Source: JBEKHT01 sp050012135 (lineage in GTDB: Bacteria; Chloroflexota; Anaerolineae; Anaerolineales; RBG-16-64-43). Taken from it: a stretch of 64,000 bases of DNA. Below are positions 6,264 through 14,341 of this stretch, in pieces. Positions within the stretch are counted from its first letter, which is position 1, and every line of letters begins with the position of its first letter. The stretch lies in NCBI GenBank assembly GCA_050012135.1, contig JBEKHT010000001.1, positions 1 to 64,000 of the forward strand. The letters are read 5' to 3'. Position numbers and translations under genes: made by a program. A model generated the notes under the pieces. The model did not search any database. It saw only the letters and a list, made by a program, of their open reading frames with translations, and had not been told where the DNA came from.

Positions 6264-9146
6264 ATGTGGCCTCTGGTGCGGGTCGCCCGGAACCGTCGAG
6301 TGCGCAGGACGGGCGGACCAGTCGGCCCCGGGTGGCCGAAAGCCGGTCGGGGCAAGCTTTCTCTTCGGCTGCCCTGGATCGGGAAGACAGTCGTCGGGTT
6401 CGCGGGAGGACTGCTTTCGCTCCTAAGCCTGGCTGCGATCGGCGTTGGGGCGATTCTGTGGACACCGGTTCAGGCGGACGGGTCCTTGGCAATTCTGGCA
6501 ACGGGGGCCCCCTCATTTCGCACTGGTTTTCTCGACCGGACGGACCAGCATCTCCTTCTTGAGTTGAGACCGGCTGGCACGCAGGGAGCCGGTTGGATTT
6601 CCCTGGCGCGCAACGCTTCCAGCCCGGCGCTCATCGCGGCGGCCGAGACTCTGCTGACAACATATGGGGAAGGGCATCTGCCTTCAGGGTCCGGAGCCGC
6701 TGCCGCCCTGCGGGCCTTTGCACAGACGTGGCGGGGTCAAACCAATCTTGCTGGAGATGTGGCCGTTCTGCTGACTGAGCGCAACGGGGGATCGGTGGGG
6801 GGAGGGCTCCTCCACCTTCGAGTGGCTCTCCTGGCAGCAAACTTGGCATGGCGCTATCCGGCGCAGACGCTCCTCGAATATGTCATGAACTCCACCTACT
6901 ACGGGCGCCTTGCGACGGGACTGGATGAGGCGGCCTTTGCGTATTTCGGGAAGCCTGCACTGGAACTGAACCTGGACCAGATCGCAACTCTGACCGTGAT
7001 TGGGCAGGATCCGACCCTCGCCGACCGCCTGGTGGACCTTCAGGGGGCCCGCGCCCGGCTTCTGGCCGGGATGGTTTCCCTAGGCTGGATGGGAAGCTCC
7101 CAGGCAGTGGAAGAGGCTTCCAGGCCGATCGCCCTTATTCCCCGAGCGGACGTGGCCAATCCCGCCGTCGCCGCCTACCTGCGCCTGGTGGAGTCACAAC
7201 TGGAGACCGAGTTTGGCGAGGCGGCGCTGGTGACCTCGGGTTTTCGAGTGACCACGAGCTTGGAATTCCCGTTGCAGCTTGAAGCCGTGTGCGCGGCCCA
7301 GACCGAGGCGGCCTGGCTGGCCGGTGCCCCACCGGAGTTCCGCACAGCCAGGGCGGACGGAGGGGACTGCGACGCCGCGGATTTGGTCGAAGGACTGGGC
7401 GGTGCTAGAGCCCAGGGCGTTGACTTCGGGGTCACCGTTCTCCAGACTGCAACCGATGAGCTCTTGGCCTATTTTCCATCCATCCAAGACCAGTCTCTGA
7501 CCGATCGATCAGGCCAACCGGGCACTTCCTTGCTGCCCTTCGTCTACTTGACGGCTTTTGCCCGGGGGTACTCCCCAGCCACCTCCGTCCTGGATGTCCC
7601 CTCTCCCACCCCCCAAGGGGTCGGGGGCGAGCTGCCACTGGCGAACACCAACGGGCAGTATCAAGGGGCGTTGCGTGCGCGCCAGGCACTTCTGGACCAG
7701 AGTTTGGTTCCTGCCGCCGGGTTGGTGGAGAGGGTCGGCCTGGAGAATGTCCTGCGCACCCTTTCTGAGCTGGGGATCTACTCCCGCCCACAGGACGCTC
7801 CCCAGGATGCCCGGGCTTTGCTGCTCGGGGGGGGCCAGTCGTCCCTGCTGGATCTTACCCACGCCTACGCAATCGTCGCCGACAATGGGATCCAAGCCAC
7901 GGCCCCCGCCAGCGTGTCGCCCGGCCTGGTCGGCCGGATTGCGCTCGCAAGCGGCCGAGGAGACGAACCGGTGAGTTCGGGGCCCTCGGTTGCCGTGGTC
8001 AGTCCGGGACTTGCCTACTTGTTGCAGGATGTGCTCTCCGGTACGGGACTGGGGGAGGCATTGAGTGAAAACGGTTGGGACGAGGGAAGCTACGCGGGTT
8101 CCTCAACTGAGACCGGAGATTCCTGGGCGGTGTTCCTGACCCCCGATTTTGTCGTCGGCGTTTGGGCCAAGGCCCCCGGCGGAGCAGACTTGGATCGGCA
8201 GGCCGCTTTGCCTCTGGCCCGGGCCATCGGGCGATGGCTCGAGCAAGGGAAGCCTTCTGCAAGGTGGATAATGCCCGCCGACGTGACGCGACTGGACGTG
8301 TGCGACCCCTCGGGGCTGTTGCCGAGCACGGATTGTCCGAACGTGGTCTCGGAAGTCTTCTTGAGCGGCTCGGAACCTAGCCAGGTCGACAGCTACTACC
8401 AAAGACTGGCGGTAAACACAGAGACCGGGCGTCTGGCGACCCTGTGGACTTCGCCGTCTCTGGTGAAGGAAGAAGTCTTTCAAGACCCGCCGGCCGAGGC
8501 CCGCCCCTGGACTCCTGCGGGGAGCATCCCCCTGGCCCCCCAAGAATTCGACACGTTGCCCTCCTCCTTTCCGTACCCGGCCACGCTTCACATCACCTCC
8601 CCCGGGCCGTTTTCGGTCGTGCGCGGGGTCGTGCCGGTCACTGGAACCGCCGCGCTCGAGAACCAGGCCTCGTACGTGCTCCAGGCGGGGGAAGGTTTCT
8701 ACCCCTCCCTCTGGTATGAGGTGGAAAACACGACGTCGCAACCCCGGGAGGCTCTGCTGGGCACTTGGGACACACACAAACTGCAAGGCTTGGTCGCGCT
8801 CGAGCTCCTGGGGATAGGGCAGGACGGCCATGTGGCAAGTTTCGCTATCCCGGTGACCGTGGACAACGTGTCGCCGACGATTCAGTGGGTTGTTCCGCAG
8901 GACGGCGGCGTCGAACAGGTCGCCCCGGGAGGAATTGCGGTGATCCAGGTTCAAGCTCAGGACAATCTCGGCCTGGCCCAGGTGGATTTCTACCTGGACG
9001 GGCAGTTGGCGCAATCCTTCTCCGCAGGCCCTTACTCCGTGAGATGGGCCAACCTGCCCCCTGGACAGCATGAGGTTGCGGTTCGCGCCTTGGACTGGGC
9101 CGGGAACGAAACGGAACTTGGACCCCTTGCACTCGTCGTGCGATGA
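6264..9146 (+). CDS. PBP1-like membrane protein with eroded catalytic motifs and C-terminal Ig-like domain
   Basis: About 960 residues: basic N-terminus, one transmembrane helix (about residues 40-62), a GT51-like segment (the YPAQTLLEYVMN...YFGKPA stretch at nt 6857-6960 resembles the ILELYLN...YFGKPA region of class A PBPs), a transpeptidase-like domain, and an Ig-like C-terminus (from about nt 8870). The transpeptidase motifs are all changed. SxxK is replaced by TSLL (nt 7524-7535), SxN reads SLV (nt 7701-7709) and KTG reads SST (nt 8100-8108). The GT51 'QGGSTITQQL' signature is not recognisable. The fold is probably kept while catalysis is lost, which suggests a structural or sensing role in the envelope. 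There are no frameshifts or stops, so it is not a simple pseudogene. Confidence 0.75.
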   Translation: MWPLVRVARNRRVRRTGGPVGPGWPKAGRGKLSLRLPWIGKTVVGFAGGLLSLLSLAAIGVGAILWTPVQADGSLAILATGAPSFRTGFLDRTDQHLLLELRPAGTQGAGWISLARNASSPALIAAAETLLTTYGEGHLPSGSGAAAALRAFAQTWRGQTNLAGDVAVLLTERNGGSVGGGLLHLRVALLAANLAWRYPAQTLLEYVMNSTYYGRLATGLDEAAFAYFGKPALELNLDQIATLTVIGQDPTLADRLVDLQGARARLLAGMVSLGWMGSSQAVEEASRPIALIPRADVANPAVAAYLRLVESQLETEFGEAALVTSGFRVTTSLEFPLQLEAVCAAQTEAAWLAGAPPEFRTARADGGDCDAADLVEGLGGARAQGVDFGVTVLQTATDELLAYFPSIQDQSLTDRSGQPGTSLLPFVYLTAFARGYSPATSVLDVPSPTPQGVGGELPLANTNGQYQGALRARQALLDQSLVPAAGLVERVGLENVLRTLSELGIYSRPQDAPQDARALLLGGGQSSLLDLTHAYAIVADNGIQATAPASVSPGLVGRIALASGRGDEPVSSGPSVAVVSPGLAYLLQDVLSGTGLGEALSENGWDEGSYAGSSTETGDSWAVFLTPDFVVGVWAKAPGGADLDRQAALPLARAIGRWLEQGKPSARWIMPADVTRLDVCDPSGLLPSTDCPNVVSEVFLSGSEPSQVDSYYQRLAVNTETGRLATLWTSPSLVKEEVFQDPPAEARPWTPAGSIPLAPQEFDTLPSSFPYPATLHITSPGPFSVVRGVVPVTGTAALENQASYVLQAGEGFYPSLWYEVENTTSQPREALLGTWDTHKLQGLVALELLGIGQDGHVASFAIPVTVDNVSPTIQWVVPQDGGVEQVAPGGIAVIQVQAQDNLGLAQVDFYLDGQLAQSFSAGPYSVRWANLPPGQHEVAVRALDWAGNETELGPLALVVR

Positions 9147-9231
9147 GAGCTTGAGGGCCGTGCCATGGCCCTGCCCGAGCCTTTTCGTTGGCGGGCGAGT
9201 CTGAGTTAGAATCCTCACCGGTCACCTCGGC

Positions 9232-10098
9232 ATGATTCAGCGAATGCGGTTCGGATGGATTCTTCTGGCCGGGTTGGGACCGGTTCTGGGCGCCTGCAGT
9301 TTGTCCGCAGCGGCTCGGACGGCTTCCCCGGTCACGGAGGCCGCTTTGACGGTTGGCGCGGTCTTCACCCAGATGGCCGGGGAGGGGCAATTGACCGAAA
9401 CGGCTCTTGCTTCCAGCCCCTCCCCAGAAGCGCCCGGCACAACCCTCGCGGAGACTGCAATCCTGACCAGTCCCCCGTCGCCCAGCCCGGTATCCACCGC
9501 CGTGGCTTGCTATTGGCTACGATTCGAAGCCGACGTGACTCTGCCGGATGACTCACCGGTGCAACCGGGGGCGACCTTGGTCAAGACATGGCGTCTTCTC
9601 AACACGGGCTCCTGCCCCTGGACGGCGGACACGCAGGTTGTCTTTGTCAGTGGAGATCGCATGGCCGGGCCCCTCAGCCAGCCGATTGGCCAAACCGTGG
9701 CGGTCGGGGCAGAGGCCCTCATCAGCGTAACCCTGACGGCTCCGGAGGAGCCAGGAACCTATCTGGGGTATTGGATGCTTCTCAGCCCGGACGAGACTCG
9801 ATTTGGGTACGGGCCCGCCGCAGACCAGGCGTTCTGGGTCGAGATCGTGGTCTTGGGCACGCCGGTGCCAACGGCCACACCGACTCCAACCCTGACGGGA
9901 ACTCCGGGCCCGATGTCCAGTGCCACCCCCTCGAGCACCCCCACCCTGCAGTCCAGTGCGACACCGACCTGGACCTCGACCGTCGCCTTGAGCCCGACTT
10001 CGACCCAGACCTCGACCGTCGCCTCAAGCCCCACTTCGACCCAGACCTCCACCCCCGCCCCCAGTTCCAGCCCCACCCCCCCCACCCCGACTCCCTAG
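9232..10098 (+). CDS. Lipoprotein with NBR1-type Ig-like domain and Thr/Ser/Pro tail
   Basis: 288 residues. A signal peptide with a lipobox (GPVLGAC, nt 9277-9297) is followed by a Ser/Thr/Pro linker. One Ig-like domain of the N_BRCA1_IG type comes next (W..LNTGSCPW at nt 9589-9621, then PEEPGTYLGYWML). The last ~85 residues are a Thr/Pro/Ser-rich tail containing a perfect-length 36-bp tandem repeat. Anaerolineae-type genomes carry many such proteins; the role is probably cell-surface binding or display. A TAGAAT box at 9207-9212 may be its -10 element. The start ATG 9232 has no clear Shine-Dalgarno; ATG 9244 is possible. Confidence 0.78.
   Translation: MIQRMRFGWILLAGLGPVLGACSLSAAARTASPVTEAALTVGAVFTQMAGEGQLTETALASSPSPEAPGTTLAETAILTSPPSPSPVSTAVACYWLRFEADVTLPDDSPVQPGATLVKTWRLLNTGSCPWTADTQVVFVSGDRMAGPLSQPIGQTVAVGAEALISVTLTAPEEPGTYLGYWMLLSPDETRFGYGPAADQAFWVEIVVLGTPVPTATPTPTLTGTPGPMSSATPSSTPTLQSSATPTWTSTVALSPTSTQTSTVASSPTSTQTSTPAPSSSPTPPTPTP
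9973..10044 (+). repeat. Two tandem copies of a 36-bp unit in the lipoprotein tail
   Basis: Units 9973-10008 and 10009-10044 differ at only two or three bases and encode the TSTVALSPTSTQ / TSTVASSPTSTQ repeat of the Thr/Ser/Pro-rich tail. The high identity at the DNA level suggests recent slippage or duplication. Confidence 0.85.
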
Positions 10099-10249
10099 TC
10101 GGGAGCGAGCGAGGAGCACGCCGAGTTTGGCTCAGTGTGACCTCCTAACCGGAAGGGTGAGGGAGAATCGTGACTTGGCCCGATCTCTGCTGACGGAGGT
10201 GGCCAAGTGGGGTAACGCGCTCCGGCAATTTCGCAGGTGGCCCGAATTG

Positions 10250-10990
10250 CTAGATGTGCTCCACCACCCACCAATGGGACAACCCGAGATTGCGCAGGGG
10301 CGTACGCTCGAGCGATTGGAGGAAGCCGCGCAGCGTGCGTCCAAGGTGAGGACAGCGGGCCAGGAGGTTGTCGTAGCCCCCAAAGATCACCGTTTGGCGG
10401 AGGACACGTACCGGCAAGCCCTGGAAGAGACGACCCAGCTCAGTCGGGGTATAGGCGCGAACGTGGGGAGCTAGGCGGTCGCGGAGGAAGCGGGGCAGGT
10501 AGTTCACGAGCGGTATGTTTCCAAAGTGGTACTGGCCTCGCCAATAGATGCCATGCGTCTCGAAAGGGTACCAGCGGTTGGGACAGAACAAGACCAGGCG
10601 ACCCAAGGGGCGAAGCACGCGCACCATTTCCGAGACCGCTTTCCGGTCATCCGCCACATGCTCGATCACCTCGTTCGAGAGGACCAAATCGAAGGTGCCG
10701 GGGGGAAAGGGAAGGCGTTGGCCATCCCCGGCAAGAAGCCGCCCGATTCCGCTGCGGGCTCCCCGGGCCACACGCTCCCATTCGATGTCCAACCCAACCG
10801 TCCTGAGCGCATGAGGCTCGAGGGCCCGCACATACAATCCCAGGCCGCAGCCGTCGACCAGGACCTGGTCGGGGCGCGGGTGGGGGCCGGAATCGAGAAT
10901 CATGCGCAGGCGCCTTTCCTGGCCCGCCCGCCACACGTATGAAGGTTCCCCACGCGCGGCGGCCTTGGCGGCGCCGCGCTCTAAGGCCAT
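10250..10990 (-). CDS. Class I SAM-dependent methyltransferase
   Basis: 246 residues with a methyltransferase fold: motif I degenerate as VLVDGCGLGLYVRAL, acidic motif II GLDIEWE, motif IV FDLVLSNEVIEHV (typical of the Methyltransf_11 group) and a following VLRPLGRLVLFCPN. The best-supported start is ATG 10990, because AAGGAGG in the end of the upstream gene lies seven bases away. Its first codons overlap the PNPOx-like gene by 10 bp, implying translational coupling. The substrate is unknown. It converges with the lipoprotein gene; the 150 bases between contain a small hairpin over the lipoprotein stop (10086-10103) but no T-run. Confidence 0.82.
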   Translation of the reverse strand: MALERGAAKAAARGEPSYVWRAGQERRLRMILDSGPHPRPDQVLVDGCGLGLYVRALEPHALRTVGLDIEWERVARGARSGIGRLLAGDGQRLPFPPGTFDLVLSNEVIEHVADDRKAVSEMVRVLRPLGRLVLFCPNRWYPFETHGIYWRGQYHFGNIPLVNYLPRFLRDRLAPHVRAYTPTELGRLFQGLPVRVLRQTVIFGGYDNLLARCPHLGRTLRGFLQSLERTPLRNLGLSHWWVVEHI

Positions 10991-11424
10991 GACCATTCCT
11001 CCTTGTGCCCGAAGCCGAGGCGGTTGTCGATCAGCCTCACCCAGTCCGGCACGAAGCAGTGGAGGCTGGCTTCTTCCAGCGCGCGCTCCAGTGCCCGGGC
11101 GAAAGGAAACCGGGCCAAGTACACAGATCGCCCCCGTTTCTCCTCCTCCCCCTGGCCCAGGGTGACGACCCCGCGCATTTGGACCCCCCGCAGGTTCTGC
11201 CAACGGGCCCCGGCCGGAGAAAAGCATACCGCGGCGCGGTGATCGCGGCGCAGGTTCTGGACATGCTGGGTGTGGGCGGAAGAGAGAAAGTAGAAGTGCA
11301 AGTCCGGGGTAAATGCGAAATACACCGAAGCGGCCATGGGTTGCCCCTCCGCTCCGACGGAGGCGATGGTCATGGCCGAACACTGCTGGCAGATTCTCAA
11401 GAGCCGGAGGACATCCCGTTCCAT
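10981..11424 (-). CDS. Pyridoxamine 5'-phosphate oxidase-like flavin-binding protein
   Basis: 147 residues with the split-barrel PNPOx-like pattern: AMTIASVGAEGQPMAASVYFAF, a HTQHVQNLRRDHRAAVCFSP segment, and a GVQMRGVVTLGQG strand. Family members bind FMN or F420 and act as oxidoreductases or are uncharacterised. The gene overlaps ubiX upstream by 28 bp and the methyltransferase downstream by 10 bp, so the three are translated from one message. Because UbiX makes prenylated FMN, a flavin link is attractive but is only inference. Confidence 0.8.
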   Translation of the reverse strand: MERDVLRLLRICQQCSAMTIASVGAEGQPMAASVYFAFTPDLHFYFLSSAHTQHVQNLRRDHRAAVCFSPAGARWQNLRGVQMRGVVTLGQGEEEKRGRSVYLARFPFARALERALEEASLHCFVPDWVRLIDNRLGFGHKEEWSWP

Positions 11425-11972
11425 GTCTTGGCGTATTTGTTCTCAATCCCCAAACGGGACAGCACCCGCCCGACCGTCTGATCGATCAGATCTTCCAGAG
11501 ACTGGGGGTGAGTGTAGAAGGCCGGCACGGGTGGGAAGATCACGGCTCCGGCCTCGGCCGCCTGGGCCATCATGCGCAGGTGGCCCCGGTGCAAGGGAGT
11601 CTCGCGCACCACGAGCACCAGGGGTCGGCCTTCCTTCAGGGTCACATCCGCCGCCCGGCTGAGGAGATCGGCGCTAAACCCACTGGCGATCGCCGCAAGG
11701 CTCTTGATAGAGCAGGGGATGACCACCATGCCGCGCGTGGCGAAGGAGCCGGAGGCCAGCGCCGCGCCGACATCGTCGGGTGAGTAGCAGGAGTGGGCCA
11801 AGGCCTCGACTTGGCTCAGCTGGTAGGAGGTTTCCTGATGAATCGTGACCCGCGCGGCCCTGGAGATCACGAGATGGGTCTCGATGGGCTCCGGCCGAAG
11901 GATTTCGAGCAGGCGAATTCCATAGATCACGCCGCTGGCCCCGGATATGCCAACCACCAGACGTTCGGCCAT
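11397..11972 (-). CDS. ubiX: Flavin prenyltransferase UbiX
   Basis: 191 residues, normal length. The FMN-binding N-terminus LVVGISGASGVIYGIRLL, the FATRGMVVIPCSIKSLAAIASG segment and the RPLVLVVRETPLH motif are all diagnostic of UbiX/Pad1 proteins. The enzyme prenylates FMN to make the cofactor of UbiD-type decarboxylases; no ubiD is present in the window. ATG 11972 has AGGAGG seven bases upstream. It heads the ubiX-PNPOx-methyltransferase overlap group. Confidence 0.92.
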   Translation of the reverse strand: MAERLVVGISGASGVIYGIRLLEILRPEPIETHLVISRAARVTIHQETSYQLSQVEALAHSCYSPDDVGAALASGSFATRGMVVIPCSIKSLAAIASGFSADLLSRAADVTLKEGRPLVLVVRETPLHRGHLRMMAQAAEAGAVIFPPVPAFYTHPQSLEDLIDQTVGRVLSRLGIENKYAKTWNGMSSGS

Positions 11973-12140
11973 GCGCTGACCTCCTGAACCCTGCGGGCCG
12001 GTGGGGGATCCCTCCGTCCGGTCGGCCAGGCGAACCCCGGCTCCTGGGCGCAGCCCTGCACGGGGATCGTAACACAGCCCAGGGGCCGCGGGCCTCGGCC
12101 GACCCTCGCAGGAGCAGCGGATTGACTTCGCGCGGCGTGC

Positions 12141-13136
12141 CTAGAAGGGAACCGGCATCGCCAGCAACTGGATCAAGAGTCTGACCGCATTCTCCACGTC
12201 GTTGAGGTCAACCATCTCCGCTGGACCATGAAGATATCGGCAAGGCACGCCGAGGCATCCGACGACTACCCCGGCCCGTGAGCGCTGGATTTCGGCCGCG
12301 CCAGTCGTCCCCACCTCACTGACCTCCAGTTGGTGAGGCAGACGGGCCTCTTCCGCCCGCTGAACCATCCAGCGGACGACGCGCGGGTCGGAGAGCAGGC
12401 TCTGATCGCGGACTTTGATGGCGGGTCCCTTTCCCAGCGCCACGGACAAGCGCGCCGCCCCCGAGGTGTCGCCGGAAGGCGTGGCGCTCACCGAGATCGC
12501 GATCTCGGGCTCCAGGCTGAAGGCGGCGGTCCGGGCCCCTCGCTGCCCGACCTGCTCTTGGACCGTGAAGACAAATTGGAGTTCATGGGGCGAATGCTTC
12601 AGCCGCCGAAGAGTCTCGATCAGGATGGCCGCGCCGATGCGCCCGTTCAGGCCTTTTCCGATCAGGGTCGTGCCCGCCTCAGCCAGGGGAGAGGCGAACA
12701 CCGCCGTGTCGCCCACTTGCAGGGGATGATTTTCCCGCCCGGAGGCGCCCACATCGATGAAGAACTCACTCAAGCTCCGCCGCGCGGATTCACGCTGGCG
12801 GTCCCCCATCCCGATCACGCCCACGCGACCGTCCGCAAAGCGAACCCGCGCCCCCAGGCACTGGAGCAAGTCCACCTCGCCCAGAGCCGTGAAGCGCGCA
12901 AAACCGTGCTCATCCACGTATGAAACCATCAAGCCAATCTCATCCATGGGCGCCGAGATCATGATCTTGCGCCCCGCTCTGGCCTTTTGCTTAAGGACCG
13001 CATGAACATTGCCGAGAGGGTCTTCGGAGATGTAGTCGCTCAGCCCTTTGAGCTCCGCGCGAATGATCTGCCGGAGGTTATCTTCTTTTCCCGAAGGGCC
13101 GTAGGCATCGGCCAGTCTGGCGATTAGGGCCTTCAC
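12141..13136 (-). CDS. M42 peptidase paralogue lacking most metal ligands
   Basis: 331 residues, full length for the M42 (glutamyl aminopeptidase/TET) family and clearly alignable to the two upstream genes. The active site is lost. The usual AHMDE is APMDE (His to Pro63), LDDR is LNGR (residues 163-166), QEE is QEQ (Glu to Gln195), the metal Asp after 'IAI' is Ser217, and TDA is TGA (residue 279). Only the final RYLH histidine (His303) remains. The frame is open and the rest is well kept, so this is probably a non-catalytic partner or regulator in an M42 oligomer rather than a decaying gene. The start is GTG 13136 with AGGGAGGGA upstream. It is third of three tandem paralogues. Confidence 0.82.
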   Translation of the reverse strand: MKALIARLADAYGPSGKEDNLRQIIRAELKGLSDYISEDPLGNVHAVLKQKARAGRKIMISAPMDEIGLMVSYVDEHGFARFTALGEVDLLQCLGARVRFADGRVGVIGMGDRQRESARRSLSEFFIDVGASGRENHPLQVGDTAVFASPLAEAGTTLIGKGLNGRIGAAILIETLRRLKHSPHELQFVFTVQEQVGQRGARTAAFSLEPEIAISVSATPSGDTSGAARLSVALGKGPAIKVRDQSLLSDPRVVRWMVQRAEEARLPHQLEVSEVGTTGAAEIQRSRAGVVVGCLGVPCRYLHGPAEMVDLNDVENAVRLLIQLLAMPVPF

Positions 13137-13183
13137 AATTCCCTCCCTGAGGTGACGTCAAGGATCTCGGCGCGGGCTCGGGT

Positions 13184-14338
13184 CTATCGAAGCATGTCGG
13201 CCGTGAGGCGCGCCAAGGCGGCGCGCGAAAGGCGCAGGGTGTTGAGCCAGTCGTCCAGGTGGGCCAGGGACTGCGGGGTGTGCAGGTAGCGGGCGGGGAC
13301 CGAAAGTGAAACGCTCGGGATCCCTTTGCGCGTCAGATGAATGGCTGCAGCATCCGTGGCTCCCCCGCCGGGTTGGCGCAGCTGAAGGGGAAGCCCCTCG
13401 GCCCGCGCGGTTTCGGCCAGCAGGTTGACCAGGCGACGATTGCTGATGGTTCCCCCATCCGCCAGGTACGCCGCCGGACCGGCGCCCAGCTTTGTGTTGT
13501 AGGAGGTGTTCTCGGATCGGTCCCCCATCGGCAGATCCTGGGCGGGGGTGGTGTCGAGGACAAGCGCCGCTTGAGGCTCGAGCGCGTACGCGGCCACCCG
13601 CGCGCCGCGGAGCCCCACTTCCTCCTGGGTGGTGAAAGCGGCGAGCAGTTCGATATTCGGCGGCGGATCCAGGACCAGGCTGATCAGGGACGCTACCCCG
13701 AGCCGATCATCAAGCGCCTTGCCTCGCACCAGCCGGCCGTGGGCCTCAAAGCGAGTGGCGAACGCCACCCGGTCCCCGGGCTGGGTCCACTGGCTGGCTG
13801 CTTCCTTCGAGGCAGCGCCGATGTCGATCAGAAGGGAATCTACAGGAACTGTCTTGCGGACTTCGCTCGGGTCCCACAGGTGGATCGGTTTTAGCCCGAT
13901 CACTCCGGGCAGGTGATCCTTGCCGACCCAGACAGGCTTTCCCAGGAGGTAGCGTTCATCGACCCCTCCGACCTTTTCGAAGCGGAGCATCCCTTCCCTC
14001 GAAATCCCCACCACCATCAGCCCCACCTCGTCCAGGTGAGCGGCGACCATCACGCGCACCGCTCGGCGGCCGGAGGAGCGGCAACGAACCAGGACATTCC
14101 CCAGGGCATCAACCGAAACCTGCTCCGCCCGGCCCTGCAGACTCTCCAGAACGACTCTGCGCACGGCCGCCTCGTCACCGGATATGCCGCTGGCCTCGCT
14201 CAGTCGGCGGGCCAGCTCGATCAGGTCCGGCCCGCGCGCGAGGCTTGAGGCGCCCGGCGCGCGGCGATGAGGTGCCGTCTTCCTTTGGCCAGTCGGGTTC
14301 TTTGCCGCTCGGGTTCGGGACCGGGCCTTCCTGGGCAT
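13184..14338 (-). CDS. M42 family metallopeptidase (active-site intact)
   Basis: 384 residues. A basic ~35-residue N-terminal tail is followed by the peptidase domain with every expected ligand: AAHLDEVG, ALDDRLG, TTQEEVGLRGA, VLDTTP and RYLHTP. M42 enzymes are dinuclear zinc/cobalt aminopeptidases that form TET dodecamers and trim peptides in the cytosol. ATG 14338 begins three bases after the stop of the upstream M42 gene, so the two are coupled. The downstream paralogue begins 47 bp later. Confidence 0.9.
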   Translation of the reverse strand: MPRKARSRTRAAKNPTGQRKTAPHRRAPGASSLARGPDLIELARRLSEASGISGDEAAVRRVVLESLQGRAEQVSVDALGNVLVRCRSSGRRAVRVMVAAHLDEVGLMVVGISREGMLRFEKVGGVDERYLLGKPVWVGKDHLPGVIGLKPIHLWDPSEVRKTVPVDSLLIDIGAASKEAASQWTQPGDRVAFATRFEAHGRLVRGKALDDRLGVASLISLVLDPPPNIELLAAFTTQEEVGLRGARVAAYALEPQAALVLDTTPAQDLPMGDRSENTSYNTKLGAGPAAYLADGGTISNRRLVNLLAETARAEGLPLQLRQPGGGATDAAAIHLTRKGIPSVSLSVPARYLHTPQSLAHLDDWLNTLRLSRAALARLTADMLR

Positions 14339-14341
14339 GCG

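Noticed and set aside
9850..10098. Repeat array that might be a CRISPR
   Set aside because: The repeats are direct tandem copies of a coding Thr/Ser/Pro unit without spacers.
10086..10103. Terminator after the NBR1-Ig lipoprotein
   Set aside because: CCCGACT/AGTCGGG forms only a 7-bp stem over the stop codon and has no T-run.
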